The notes under the pieces are model-generated. The model saw nothing but the letters and a program-made list of their open reading frames with translations, was not told where the DNA came from and did no database searches. A program made the position numbers and the translations under genes. From Terfezia claveryi (taxonomy: Eukaryota > Ascomycota > Pezizomycetes > Pezizales > Pezizaceae): 64,000 nt of DNA. Location of the stretch: positions 186,001 through 250,000 of the forward strand of contig WHUX01000078.1 in assembly GCA_015179025.1 (NCBI GenBank), written 5' to 3'. This document shows positions 44,243-55,890 of the stretch, in pieces (within the stretch, counting starts at the first letter, position 1; every line of letters starts with the position of its first letter).

Positions 44243-47200
44243 ATGTACTCCGAGGTTTCTCCCGGAGGTGGTGGGGGGGGTTTGGGTGCGGCTATTGCAA
44301 TGAACCATCCCAGCACCCCAAGGCCAGTGGGCACATACTTCCCATCCGTGGTGCCGAATCCACCACCCCTAGGACATGCTCTTCCCCTGCCTGGACCATT
44401 TAGCCATCACCATCATCATCACCAGCTACAACAGCATCAGCATCCGCCGGCATACACCCCGCATGAGATACACCCTCCACTTGCTTATCAGGCACAGGCC
44501 TATGCATATGATGTTCATCCCACTCCAACAACCATGAATACCCCCGCATTGAGAGGTCCCCACTTCAAACGTTCATATCAAGCATGCATGCCGTGTCGAT
44601 CTCGCAAGGTGAAGTGTGATCTCGGCAATCCCGATGCTCCGAACGCACCCCCATGTGCAAGATGCAGACGAGAGGGCAAGGAATGTGTCTTCAGTGGACC
44701 TAGGGCGAGCACAAAGAGGAGGCAGGATATAGGAGGAGACGGGACAAGAGGCAATGAAGGGACTGGCATTGGTCAGAGCCAGAGTTCATCTGACATAGAA
44801 GATGGTGAAGCATATGATGAGAGTGGGGGTGGATGTGGAAGTGCTGGAGCCGGAGGAAGGGCAACGAAACGGAAAAAGGGAAATAATTCGTACCCGCTGC
44901 GGAGGTGGGATGAACAAACTGCTACCTATCGGAGGCTGGAGCTGGTTGGCACAAGTGTATCACCCGGATTGCAAGAAGTACAGAATAGACGGATATCAAC
45001 TTGGTCTGGTGACGAACCGCTTTTTGTACAACGAGGGAAAGCAAGAGAGGGCGATCAGGATGGCTCTAGAGATCATGCCTACAGGTCACCACCAGCTGGT
45101 CGGGGCCGTGGGTCGCCAGGATATCATTGGCGGAAGAGTGGCAGACTAGATGACGAATATGATCATGATAATCATACCCGTGATGAGCCGGAGGAGGAAG
45201 AGGGTGAGGAAGACATTCTAGTGACGACAAAAATGCACAGTACGCATGATGCCCTGAATTTACTATTCCAAGCTGCCGAACGGGCTAGTAGGATAAGTCA
45301 AGCGGATCCATCCGAGGATGATGGAGATGGAAACCTGGGATCGGACTCTGAGGGTGAAGGGCCCGATCAAGAGGGAGGCATAGAGCGGACGGAGGAACGA
45401 GAGCGTGGCACAGATGACCCGGAGCCAGGCGGGACTCAATTTGGCGGTATTGGTGGTGGAGACACACGATCCCCGGAAGAAAGAATAGGACAGGCAAGTG
45501 ATTCTGAATTGTGGAGAAAATTTAAATCCCTGCTGACCCATCAGAAGCGGAAAACCTCCGATAGCCACAATCATTCAACCCACCGACTGACATCACACCA
45601 GACCAAGTTTGGGAACACCGACTCACAATCCTATCGTTCCACGGAATCTTTTGGACCGTCCCCACCCACAAATCTGTCCGGTCCTATCCCTGCCCCACTG
45701 AACCTTCCTATGGCATGTGAAACCCCATGGCTCTTTGAGGTGCAACCTTCTCTTTCACCCAACCCGGCGGAAGAATCCCTCTCTCGAGCCCTAGAAGTAT
45801 GGCAGACCTTCAAATTTTGCCAACTTAAGTGGGTGACGCCATTGGAAGCTTTTACATATGTAAACTATTTTCACACACACCTACTCCCACTGTCGCCGAT
45901 TCTGTCGGGTCATTTTGCTCTCCCGAGTGCACAACACGATTTACTTACAAATGAACCCTTACTCGCAATCACGATATTAACCATTGCTGCGAGATACTGC
46001 CCGCTTGGAGGAGCAGCTAGTAGAGGCGTTTATTTGCATGGCAAACTCTGGCAATTTACTCAAGGGCTAGTGGGGAGGGTGATCTGGGGACAAGACCGGG
46101 GAACTGGAAGAATACGGGGGAAGGAAACAAAGGGGTTGCGGGGGCTAGGCACAGTTGAGGCGTTGGTATTATGGACGGAGTGGCATCCCCGGGGAATACA
46201 TTTTCCTCCGATGGAAGTTTTGGGGGAGGAGGAGTTGATGGGCGGCATGGGCATGGGGATGGGGCTTACTGGGTATGGGGAAGGCCTCAAGGAGGGCAGG
46301 GGGTGGGATGTGAGCTTGGTCGTCCCAATGGCAGAAAGGGGCTCGGATGAGGATGGTAATAATGAGATGCGTGACGGAGAAGAGAAGGAGGTCAAGGGTA
46401 GGCTCCCATCACTTTTGCCTTACTACTTTGCTAATTTTGGGATATAGTGGATCGGTGGCTTGAGGAGGTCGTTGAACCTACCCGACGATCAGATCGACTA
46501 TCTTGGTAAGCAGCTTCTCAGATGTCATAAGCTTTTCTTAACATACTGACCTCAACTATAGGATGCTTCTCGGAACCGCTCTAAATCTTGCCCACGAACT
46601 CGGCATCTTCGACACCTCTTCTGCCGACGACCTTGCATCCACCCCTGCCGACCCATCAGTTGACATCGAAACCCCCCGCCGCATCTTCCGTCTACGAAAA
46701 CTCTGCTACATTTACCTCCACTCCCTCTCCACTCGACTGAACTGGTCTTCCCCGCTTGACAATAACCGTAAACTGCTAAACATAATCACAAACCACACCG
46801 AGACTGCTTACACTCCTGGGCAAGTAGTGCTTACCAAGTATGAGCAAAAGTGGCACAAGATTATGGCGCTATATCTAGACCTCACCGTGCTCGTTAGGAA
46901 TGCAACGGAGATGTTGTTTCCTAGTAAGCAGTTTACGAAAGAAATTGTGCGGACGGGGAGGTATGTTGGGTTGGTGGAGCATTTTGGTCAGGTCTTGTCT
47001 GCCTGGGAGAGGGGAAGTGAAGGGTTAAATAGCCATAAGGGCATTCAGGGTGGTGATGTGGAGGAGTTGGAGGAAGAAGGGGTGCTGATTCCGAAGCCGT
47101 TTTGGAAAGTGTTGAGAATAGAGTATTGCTATGCCAGAATTTTTGTGTACTGTATCTCCTTGGAGGCAGTAGGCGAGAGACGAAAGTGGCAGCAAATGCA

Positions 47201-48608
47201 GGAGAGGGAGAAGGGAAAAGAAAAGGGGAAGGAGAAACACATGGGAGAAGCGGTCAAAGGGAAAGGTCCGTTGCGGGGTGCCGCCCCTGGGATGTTGAGA
47301 GATAGTTTTCTCAGTGGTGCATTTGGTGAGGAGGATGTGGATTGGGATTTTATCCAAATGGCATTCAGCTCCGGGCTTGAGATTCTTAGCATTGTCACCA
47401 CCAATGGAGAAGTAGCGACAAGCGGCGCGGGCCAGACGAACCCTACCGCACCACCGGCTGTCCCTTGGCTCCGGTTCGCTCCTGTACGCGTGTTTGTGCG
47501 CATCATCTTTGCCGCTATCTTCTTGCTCAAAGCTACAGCATTGCTTCTCAGTCTGGGTCCTGGAACTGCACCGCTGTCTACACGCACTGCAATTCAAACA
47601 CAGAGCGAGAAGTGTTTACATTTGTTGAGTCGCACGATAGAAGTACTAAAGATCTGTGCAGTGGATGATGTCCATCTAGCTAACACCTTTGCGGAATTAC
47701 TGGGAATGCATATCGAGGTTTTGAAGTGGAGGGTATATCCTCGCGGAGGCGGTAGAGGAGCGCATGGTGCCCACGCAAGGGGAGGTCGAGGCGGGGGAGT
47801 AGGGCGAGGAGGTGGGGCAGTGGGCGTAACTGCCAGAGGTGTATCTTCTGTAGTGGACCACACAACACCGGCACCTTCTGGAGCTTACCCTACCACAACC
47901 CTAAAGCTAGAGGTTGAGAAAGAAATTGAAGTCGACTCCCCAGACACACCTCCGGGTATGCACGGCGATGACTACCACGAGGACCCCCGCCCCAGTGAGG
48001 CCTCAACAACCGCAAACAACATCCCCCTTGAACCCGCCAACCTCGAAAATGGCAGCACCCACAAATACAACCCTGTCAACAACCCCACCACCTACCCCAC
48101 CACCTTCTCCATGATCCCAGGCAGCACCTGTATCCCATCAACATCCTCCAACTTCTTCTCCCAACTCCGCGCCTCTGCAATCGCTTCTACTGCCACCCTA
48201 GCTGGGCAAACCCCAGCTCACATCTCCCCCTTCCCCACAGCCCCCGCGAACTCAATGTGGGCATTCACCACAAGGAATCCCCCTCTGGATTTTACCGGCA
48301 CCCCGAGCACCTCTTCTCTCCCAGCCGATTCAATACATTCGACTTCACTAGCCGACGTCGGTCAGCAGCAGCCTAGCGAGGCTGAGTGGGATTTCCCCGA
48401 GATGTGTCTTGATGGAGTATTTGGTATGGGTGGTGGTAATTCTGCCACTGCAATGGGCGAGGAAGGCGAGATCCAAAATGTAGCTGGTGGAACGGTAGAT
48501 GGCGTGGCCGATTTAGGCGTATATGGGATCCCTGGGGGAATGGGTGAGGAGGATGTAGTCATGGATTTTCTGTGGGATTATTCGATGGGGGGTGGGGGTT
48601 TGTCGTAG
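44243..48608 (+). CDS. ARO80: Aro80-like Zn2Cys6 transcription activator (3 exons, 1419 aa)
   Basis: Exons 44243-46397, 46448-46505 and 46562-48608 join in frame (introns 46398-46447 and 46506-46561, GT/AG; first has a GCTAAT branch site). Start is ATG 44243 ([10 protein letters not shown]). A Zn2Cys6 cluster ([15 protein letters not shown], then [15 protein letters not shown]) is at about residues 114-149, preceded by His/Gln-rich sequence. A fungal transcription-factor domain follows after a long acidic linker: [75 protein letters not shown] and, across both introns, [20 protein letters not shown] and [17 protein letters not shown]. These blocks match Aro80 relatives as I remember them; Aro80 controls aromatic amino-acid catabolism genes. 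The protein is longer than usual because of Gly/Asp/Glu-rich insertions and a Thr/Pro/Ser-rich C-terminal tail. Nuclear, DNA-binding. Confidence 0.85.
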
Positions 48609-49271
48609 TTTGACCTCCTGGCTTCTTGACATTTTCAACACAGTCACTCTTGGTTTGAGAAATTGTAGTTTATGTTTCTTTCCTTCTCTTTTTTTTTTCA
48701 ATTTTGGTTGGTTTTTTTTTTTTGGTGGGGGACAAACTAGTGGTTTGTTTATTATTTTCTTTTTTTCGTGGGTGAGCTTTCTCTCTCTTGGGGGTTATTG
48801 CTAGGGTTACACGACTCTGTTTTTAATATTTTTTTTTTTTTTTTCTTTCCACATGTCACCTTATGAATGCTGGTGCTGCTGGTGCTTGTGCAATATTCCA
48901 TTTGGCTAATTTTTTTTTCTGACTTACCTTTCTTTTCAGGGGGAGTTTTTGGGCTGGATAGAACAAAACTTGACATAGTACTCTACGATAGATGGTGATT
49001 GTGTATGAGTAACAGAAAGTAAAGTGTGAGAGAGTTATCTTGATGATGACGATAATCATGATGATGAGAATAGAACAGAACAGAATAGAATTAGGATAGG
49101 ATAGGATAGAAATGATGAAGGTGAATTTTTTTTTTTTCTTATGTTATACAATATAAATACAATTAGCCATTAGCTAAGACAGGTGAATAAACGAAGGAAT
49201 ATTTAAAACGCCGTATGTGCGTATGCATGCATTCGACTAATTATCCATCCATCAGCTATAAGACTCTGTTC
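48609..49271. other. intergenic, T-rich 3' region between convergent genes
   Basis: Long T-tracts (48690-48725, 48830-48846 and others) and an AGAACAGAATAG/AGGATAGGATAGG pentamer-type repeat near 49077-49110. No gene. Confidence 0.5.
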
Positions 49272-50156
49272 TCACTCCAACCTCTCCCCCGCCTCCTCCC
49301 CCGCCTCCACCTCCCTCTTCAACACCTCCCGCACCATACCCCCACAAGCCTTCGCATATGGGTTCGTCCTCACAGACATTTTCCTCCCAATCTCACTCCC
49401 ATACTTCCCCGCTAGCTCAAACGCCCTCGACGCCTTCTCCTCCCAATGTCCGGCTGCTGCAGCTCCGCCGGAAAGACCCTGGTCGGAGGAGGTGCAGGCG
49501 GAGCAGGATTTGCTGTAGAGAAGGTAGAGAGTTGCGAGGTGGGTGTAGGTTGTGCGGAGGAGGGTGGCAGTAGCTGTGGATATTGGGGCACTTGGGGACA
49601 CGGGGGTGGAGAGGGTCAGGGAGGTTTGGAGGTCGTCTTCGATGAGGGAGCAGGCGGGGTTTGTGGGTAGGAAGGAGGTGGAGGTACATTGAGATTGGAG
49701 CAGGATAAGTCTTCGGAGCTGGGCTCGGTTTGTATATGCTGATGCATAGTTTGGGAAATCTTTGATTAAATTGTCGAGGGTTTCGAGTGCGCTGTTGAAA
49801 CTGCGGAGAGGGTGGTCCTCGTCGGTGGTATGGGTTTGGGTTTCTTCGGCAGGTTGTTTGATGGCTTGTTCTGCCTCGAGAATGGCATGGCTTTCTCGCT
49901 GTTTGAGCTGCGGGAGGATATCTTCGGGGATGTGTGGGTCGGGAGGGAGTGTGGGGTCGATGCGGACTGTGGGGTTGCTGGTGGACGAGGAGCCGGAGGA
50001 GGGGAGGGCGGATTCGGAGTCCGAGAAGAGGAGAGAGAGGATGTTTGTGTCGTGGGTAGTTAGAGCGTGGGGTTCTTTTGGGGGGAGGCCCAGGGGGGTG
50101 GAGGAGGGTTGGATTGGTGGCGGGGTTGGGGGGTGGATGTCAGTGTCAGTAGACAT
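49272..50156 (-). CDS. TTC36-like tetratricopeptide protein (294 aa)
   Basis: Single exon, ATG 50156 to 49272. The N-terminal half is Pro/Ser/Thr-rich (HPPTPPPIQPSSTPLGLP), then the acidic LSLLFSDSES segment. From about residue 100 come TPR helices: HAILEAEQAIKQ, SFNSALETLDNLIKDFPNYA, SAYTNRAQLRRL, then DDLQTSLTLS and RTTYTHLATLYLL, and EEKASRAFELAGKYGSEIGR. The C-terminal MSVRTNPYAKACGGMVREVL matches the NPYA-x-x-C-x-x-M end that is typical of TTC36 (tetratricopeptide repeat protein 36) homologues, with the insertion LSGGAAAAG and a Ser-rich patch added. In animals TTC36 relates to tyrosine metabolism; whether this holds in fungi is unknown. Converges with the Aro80-like gene. Confidence 0.85.
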   Translation of the reverse strand: MSTDTDIHPPTPPPIQPSSTPLGLPPKEPHALTTHDTNILSLLFSDSESALPSSGSSSTSNPTVRIDPTLPPDPHIPEDILPQLKQRESHAILEAEQAIKQPAEETQTHTTDEDHPLRSFNSALETLDNLIKDFPNYASAYTNRAQLRRLILLQSQCTSTSFLPTNPACSLIEDDLQTSLTLSTPVSPSAPISTATATLLRTTYTHLATLYLLYSKSCSACTSSDQGLSGGAAAAGHWEEKASRAFELAGKYGSEIGRKMSVRTNPYAKACGGMVREVLKREVEAGEEAGERLE

Positions 50157-50535
50157 ATGGTTTGTTCAAGTGGGCTCGAGTACAGGTGGTCGTTATATGT
50201 CGTACAATGTCGGTTATATATCTCAATAAGGCTATTCCCGTCCACGTTCCTCGAAACGTTTAACGTTACATCCCATCCGCAAATAATATAACCCCCATAG
50301 CCCACCCCATCCCACCAGCTTGCTTCTGTCGCTCCCCCTCCGCACGCAGCCGCACCAGCGTCGAAATGACGCTACAGGTTTGTTGATCGTAGCCGGTGGT
50401 AGCCGAGGCCCGTCGATGAGAACTCGAATATCTCAAGTAGAGTCTGCCATGTACATAAAATACTGCGTTTTTTTTAATTTTATTTTTATTTTATGGATTC
50501 TAGGCTCATTTACATTTACATGGTGATTTTTAAGC
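50157..50535. other. intergenic, no gene seen
   Basis: Upstream region of the TTC36-like gene with a T/A-rich stretch near 50469-50495. Confidence 0.45.
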
Positions 50536-50812
50536 TAATTTGCTCGCTCAATTCCAGGCTCATGTGCACACTGATTTCTAGGTCAATTTGCACCGTGGAT
50601 TTGAGGCTGATTTGCATACTGATTTCTTGATCGATTTGTACAGTAGATTCCAGGCTGATTTGCATGCTGATGTCTAGGTCGATTTGCACGGTGGATTCGA
50701 GGCTGATTTGCACGCTGATTTGTAGGTCGATTTGCCAGTGGATTCTAGGCTCATTTGCATGCTGATTTCTAGGTCGATATGCACGGTGGATTCCAGACTG
50801 ATTTGCACGGTG
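50536..50812. repeat. 48-bp minisatellite (dimer of 24-bp units)
   Basis: About five and a half copies of GGCTGATTTGCATGCTGATT followed by the related half GGTCGATTTGCACGGTGG. The unit is a 24+24-bp dimer and keeps an open frame on the minus strand (ISLESTVQIDL-like repeats), but no start context or homology supports a gene. Confidence 0.88.
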
Positions 50813-51510
50813 ATATGGCACTGATTTGGGCAATGATTTTGGTTTGCTGTGTATTTAGCTAGCTAGTTTTAGAGATATTATCAAAATCAATTACATTTTT
50901 GGAAATGCATAGAATGCAGGTATTAAGCGCGATCGCAGGGCCGCGCCTATACAACGACTATTTGCATCAGATAGTGAACTTAAACTTAGTGAGATTTTGC
51001 ATGTATACAGGAAGAACAATACTTCATGTGCATATAATATAATAGGTGCATGTCATGAAATATGGATTTAAATTAGCTGCATAGTGTAAGTATCATAAGA
51101 TAGGTGTACATTAGGAAATATAGATTAAAATTAGTTGTGTAGGGAAAGTATTATAAAATAATTGTACGTCAGGAATTATTAATCAAATGATTTGTATCAG
51201 GACGGAGTGCATAGCTATAGTTGGCTTCTGAATCTCGAGTTTTGCAAAAGAGCGTCATAGTGCTTCCAAAGTACCTAACACAAACCTTTTTTTTGCTGAT
51301 GATAGCAATGCCCCCCTCCTCACTCCCTCTCTATGTATCTGTACCTAACTTTCTTCTTAACCTCGCATTGCGTTATCCAAACACACATGCGACCTAATAA
51401 TGCATACAGTGCCCCTGTATTGCGGGGCCACTGACCTAGAACAAGACCCAGAGGGATATCTACCATATCATACATAGAGAAGGCTTTTGGGGGAAGAAAT
51501 ATTGCACTTA

Positions 51511-51540
51511 TGGTGCTCTACCAACTGAGCTAGCTAGGTG
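51511..51540 (-). pseudogene. tRNA 5'-half-like sequence (A-box copy 1)
   Basis: On the minus strand it reads TAGCTCAGTTGGTAGAGCACC, an intact tRNA D-arm with A-box. No matching anticodon arm, T-arm or 3' half follows within a normal distance. Probably a tRNA remnant or SINE head. Confidence 0.5.
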
Positions 51541-51889
51541 ACAGAATGTAGGGTTGCTAGTATTCAGGGATTTATTCCCAGGTTTACTGTATAATCGTTG
51601 GTTATTTTTAGCCAGAGGAATATTTTGTTTCTTGCATGGCGTGCAGCAGGATGTTTTAATTCAACTTACCTCCCTCCCCCTCACAAGCTCACCTCCTCGC
51701 CTATTCCCCTTTCCATCTTCCATGCTGACTGAACGCTCTGAAGTTCCGAGCTTTCGCTAAACTTCCGGCGATCTATCTGCATACGTACCATTCTAGGCAC
51801 GGGATCATATCACGACTGGCCAGTCTTCTCGAACGTCAAACCGGGAATTCGAGGGGAGCCTGTTTTTAGGGGAGGGGCTACTGTACTTG

Positions 51890-51918
51890 CGGTGCTCTAC
51901 CAACTGAGCTAGCTGGGC
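51890..51918 (-). pseudogene. tRNA 5'-half-like sequence (A-box copy 2)
   Basis: Minus strand reads GCCCAGCTAGCTCAGTTGG then TAGAGCACCG. It shares about 50 bp of downstream sequence with copy 1 (both run into a GGGG-rich stretch), so both belong to one repeated unit rather than being independent tRNA genes. Confidence 0.5.
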
Positions 51919-52664
51919 ATTGATGTTTGAAAAAAGTGAAATGTCACATATTAAGCAGCTACACAACGACCATCCAACATCACAAGCATGCCGCGAACGT
52001 CAGAAGAACTCAAGTCTGCAAAAATATCGATGTAGGTACTTGAGATTGCAGCATGTTCGTATTTACTTAAGGTGCTATAGATTCCGTATGCAGAATAACA
52101 GATGCCTTGGGACGTGATCCCCATATCTCCTCCAAACGCCAGAAGAAAGGGGCATCTCCGCTCCAATATCTCATTAATAGACTCCTCATTCTCCTCTGAC
52201 TTGATTCCCACCACTTGCATTGCTTTCGGACGCACAGGACGCAAATAATTTTCTTGCTGATGTACTACTTGGTCTGCTATTATCCTAGTGACTTCTTCTA
52301 TATTATGGAGTATAAAATCTTCAAAAAAGGAAGGAATATAATAATTAATATCAGGATTTGGAGGAACTGATTAGCTTACACGAGTATGTTGGGCTGTCTA
52401 CATATACTTTTGTATTGCAGCTCCTACTATTGCTACTTCTACTGATACCTGTTATACAGTATCTCCATGACTCTCCATGACGACGCGTCATGTCATTGTC
52501 GCGTCGCTCGAACACACTAACAAAGCAACAAACAAACTAACAAACAAATACATCCCCAGCATTCACCTAACGGAGCGCTCTATCCCTCCCCGCCTCTGGC
52601 TTGCACTGCTACTGCTGCCTCTCCATATGTCATACGGGCTCGGCATCTCGAACGTACATCATCG

Positions 52665-54649
52665 ATGCCGGTGGTTGCTCCCAGCTCCAAGTACCAGTGT
52701 CCAACAACCACAATGTCGGAATCAAATCGGCAAACTAGGACCACATCAAATACTGTTACTACGACTGAAATTCCCCCCAGGATCTGCAACGATATTAATG
52801 CTTCTCACCTAACTCTTCCCCTTCGGCATCCAAGAACACTTTCGCCCCCTGAGGAGGAAGAAATATGGACTCAGAAAGCTCGCGAATTACAGCATCACTC
52901 TCCGCCGACCTCCGTAGAAGGTCCCAACAATTATTGCGGAGCTGCAGCATATAGCCCAGCACCGTCAATTCCCCGACAACAACCAACTCCCTCCATCCAA
53001 CAACTGAATCCGGTCTCACTATTCCTTAACCCCCCTAGTACAATCTACGAACTTACTCCAACGCTCCTGTCTAGTCTCTCCCATGCTCTCACCTACTCCC
53101 CCGAGTTCCACCGCACCCACCGGCTCAGGCACCACTGTATATACATTGCTGTCACGCCTCTAGAATTCGACACCTTGATGACTCGCTATAAATGGCTTCT
53201 TTCCAAAGAATACTATGCTCTGTGGGAATATTCCGGCTCATCCAGCACCTTCATTATCAAATGCATGCCAACTCCCATCCACTAAACTATTGCAAACTTC
53301 GCTGTTGATGCCGTGCATGAAGCTATCCGCACCCATACCGGCATCTCTGCGTTTTCTATTGGTGTCAATGTCTGTGCAAATAGTGAGATTGACATGGACG
53401 AGGATGCAAGTCGCAGGATTCCCGATATTAGTCTTAAAGTCCGGCTGCACCCCAACATGCCGGTGAGATATTTTACAGGAATTGTGTGGGAGATCGGATT
53501 TGCACAGACATTGAAGAGCCTGAGAGATCGAGCTAGAATGTGGTTCACCCAGACACACGATACGGTTCAAGTACATATGGTGATTGTGGTACACGTATCT
53601 GAGCACGACCTGCCGGAGATGTATTATGATGAGGAAGGGAATGAATTAATGTCAAGAGCAAAGGCAGTGAACACGAAGTTGAAGTGGCCAAGCGGCTGGT
53701 TTAAGGGAAGAGGAATATTGAGGAAGTCCGACAGAGGCGATCACGTGGGAAGAGCCATAGCCAAATTAAACAAGAGCTGAAAAAAAAGATTAGGGAAAAG
53801 CTATTGTTGGAGGATGATGAAGGACGGGGAAGGTTAGTCCCGTTGTTGATGGAGCCTCTGGGGGGGGACCTCTTTGTGTATCGCAAGAAACCGGAAGCAG
53901 ACTTGGTTGGAGTGGATACGAATGAGAAACATTTCGGTGATGATCGCGGAATTCACCCAGATGATGACAGCGATGCAGATGAAACCCGCGTTCAAGATTC
54001 TGAGTTCGAGGCTGCAGCCCAGGAGGCAAGTGATCTTGAAGACACCTCGAGCGACCAGTCATCCGTCTTGCTCTCTGAATCTGAATCCAATGATGACCGG
54101 GAGGCAGGTGATCTTGAAGACACCTCGAGCGACCAGTCATCGGTCTTACTCTCTGAATCTGAATCCAATGACGACAACGAAGCAGAAGCAGATTTGGAAG
54201 CGGGGCTCCACCGAGTATACTCCGTTTCACTCATGCGAAACAGCCTTATCCCCCCTAGCCTTGGCTCTCATGCCTTCGAAATCACTCTCGCAGAACTTTA
54301 CGGATCCGTGCCATACCCCAACAACAACAGCCTGAGCAACAGCAACCTGTCCAACGTTGGGACAAATGCACATGACTTCCCTGATGAACTTACTAACCGC
54401 ATGCCACCTACAATGCGCACGCATGCCCACAAAACAATTGCTTTCCCGGTCCAAGCTCTTGCTGAGGCATGCCTACTTCAAGGAGGGGAAATGCGTAAGC
54501 GCAGAGCAGTGGATAGGGCACAAGGTATTGTGAGCCATGCATGGATGGAGGTGGAGCAAGAGCTGGTAAATTCGACGCAACAAGGCAGCGAGGGTGAAGG
54601 CGACAGCAGAGAGAGGTGCCAGAAGGGAACGGCGCAGGAAGCTTCATGA
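52665..54649 (+). pseudogene. Broken gene, possible PD-(D/E)xK (Uma2-like) nuclease fold
   Basis: Starting at ATG 52665 the frame runs to a TAA at 53283-53285 (after KCMPTPIH) and continues in the same frame (TIANFAVDAVHEAIRTHTG) to 53780, where a second frame takes over from about 53704 (RNIEEVRQRRSRG, then LVPLLMEPLGGDLFVYR) to 54649. So one gene is cut by a single nonsense codon and a small frameshift. The core has RRIPDISLKVRLHP, then FTGIVWEIGFAQTLKSLRDRA and MVIVVHV, resembling the P-D..(n)..V-x-E-I/V-x-(x)-S-x-S arrangement of Uma2-type PD-(D/E)xK nucleases found as expanded fungal families, and the tail FEITLAELYGSVP fits the same families as I remember them. A duplicated acidic DLEDTSSDQSSVLLSESESN unit sits in between. 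Confidence 0.62.
54032..54177 (+). repeat. 75-bp tandem duplication (acidic Ser-rich unit)
   Basis: GATCTTGAAGACACCTCGAG and the following sequence occurs twice with few differences, giving two copies of an Asp/Ser/Glu repeat. Confidence 0.85.
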
Positions 54650-55860
54650 GGTGGATGATGACGAGGAGGTTGAGAATGAGGATGGTGAGATGATCCAAGC
54701 GGTAGGGGATGAAGAAAGATTATCAGGGTAAAACGAGTGAAACGAGGAGCAGGCAATAACGAGACATCATGATCGCGGCTTTTGAGTGAATAGCTTCAAG
54801 GGGAGTATTTGTATCGAGGGCATCATCAGGTTTGCTGTGGTATTCTGTGGGCACGTTATACCTTTCAATTACTGACAATTATCTCGGCGTAGAAACCACT
54901 CCAGTAGAGGACCGGAAGGAGTTGCATCACCTACCTCGTTCATCAGCAGAAAAAAATCTGCGTCACACCTTTTTTGATGCGTCAGGTGCATCACCAAATT
55001 CTTGAGTTATCGTCCTGTGCGCCCCATGCACAGGACGCAAATATTTTTCTTGCTGATAATACCACAGCGACAACTCCAATACCACACGTTATAGCTAGTT
55101 ACTGTATCTAATAAAATAAAGAACAAAGGGCAAGGATCTTAACCACATGAAGGGGATAAGCGCAGGTGATTAAATATCGGATAGTTATGAGGAGTCCGAC
55201 ATGTGCGTGAGTAGTTTTGTGGAATATGTCGCTGGAGTCAATGCTGATAGTTTGAATGTGAGTTTGAAGGTGCAATACAATTATGTTGAGGATTTAATAA
55301 ACTGATTTTGATGTTGTCATCGACCTGTTTATTAGCTCGAAGTCGCCAGTCATATGATGCATTGTCTCGAGCGATATCCTTAGAAATGGAATTTTTCATT
55401 TACTAACCAATCCTCAAGGTTGGCTTTTAAAGCATCGAACGACATATATAACTACCATAGTTCTGGTATAGGTAAGAGGTTCTATAAGCTAACCGAATTG
55501 TGATCTCATACCATAGTGTTTGGGAAAGTTTAACAGTCACGGTTATTACTCGCCGTGCTCTATACCACTTGCGATTTATCACCTCCATGATATTTAATTA
55601 CTTTTGCTCTATCCCTTTGTTCTTGGTTTAATTAAATAGGCTGCTATAAAATAACCCAAATATTGGAATTTGGTATTTACTACATGCAGATATGAGAGTG
55701 TCGCAACAGCCCGGTCCATACCGGAATCCCGGAACGGCCCAGAACATATACATGTAAGTAGAGAGTACCGATATTATTGGCTTCTAAATTGGGCTTTTTA
55801 TCTTGAATAACTAAGGAAGAAATAATATACTGGATTATAAATCTAATGATAGGTTAATCA

Positions 55861-55890
55861 GGCTCAATGGTCTAGTCGTATGCAGACTTT
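55861..55890 (+). pseudogene. Faint tRNA-like D-arm (tRNA-Pro type)
   Basis: GGCTCAATGGTCTAGTCGTA then TGCAGACTTT resembles the first half of a fungal tRNA-Pro (TGGTCTAGTGGTATGATTCT). No 3' half found. Very weak. Confidence 0.2.

Larger units (their letters stand above)
50813..52664. other. intergenic with two tRNA-like half genes
   Basis: No protein gene supported. Contains the tRNA-like pieces at 51511 and 51890. An AATAATTTTCTTGCTGATG segment near 52245 resembles a segment near 55035 (CAAATATTTTTCTTGCTGAT), suggesting a dispersed repeat. Confidence 0.4.

Noticed and set aside
46398..46561. Two separate genes at 44.2 and 46.6 kb
   Set aside because: Two short introns join them through a conserved [11 protein letters not shown]...SDRLSW exon of 58 nt.
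47025..47597. Minus-strand frames inside the Aro80-like gene
   Set aside because: Antisense to recognised regulatory-domain sequence; no motif.
49358..49670. Plus-strand Gly/Val-rich frames over the TPR gene
   Set aside because: Antisense shadow of a well-supported minus-strand gene.
50516..50833. Minus-strand 105-aa protein with ISLESTVQIDL repeats
   Set aside because: A 48-bp repeat divisible by three always stays open; no start context or homology.
51511..51918. Functional tRNA genes
   Set aside because: Only the D-arm is present; no T-arm or 3' acceptor within range.
53992..54234. Minus-strand Ser-rich frame
   Set aside because: Antisense shadow of the duplicated acidic unit.
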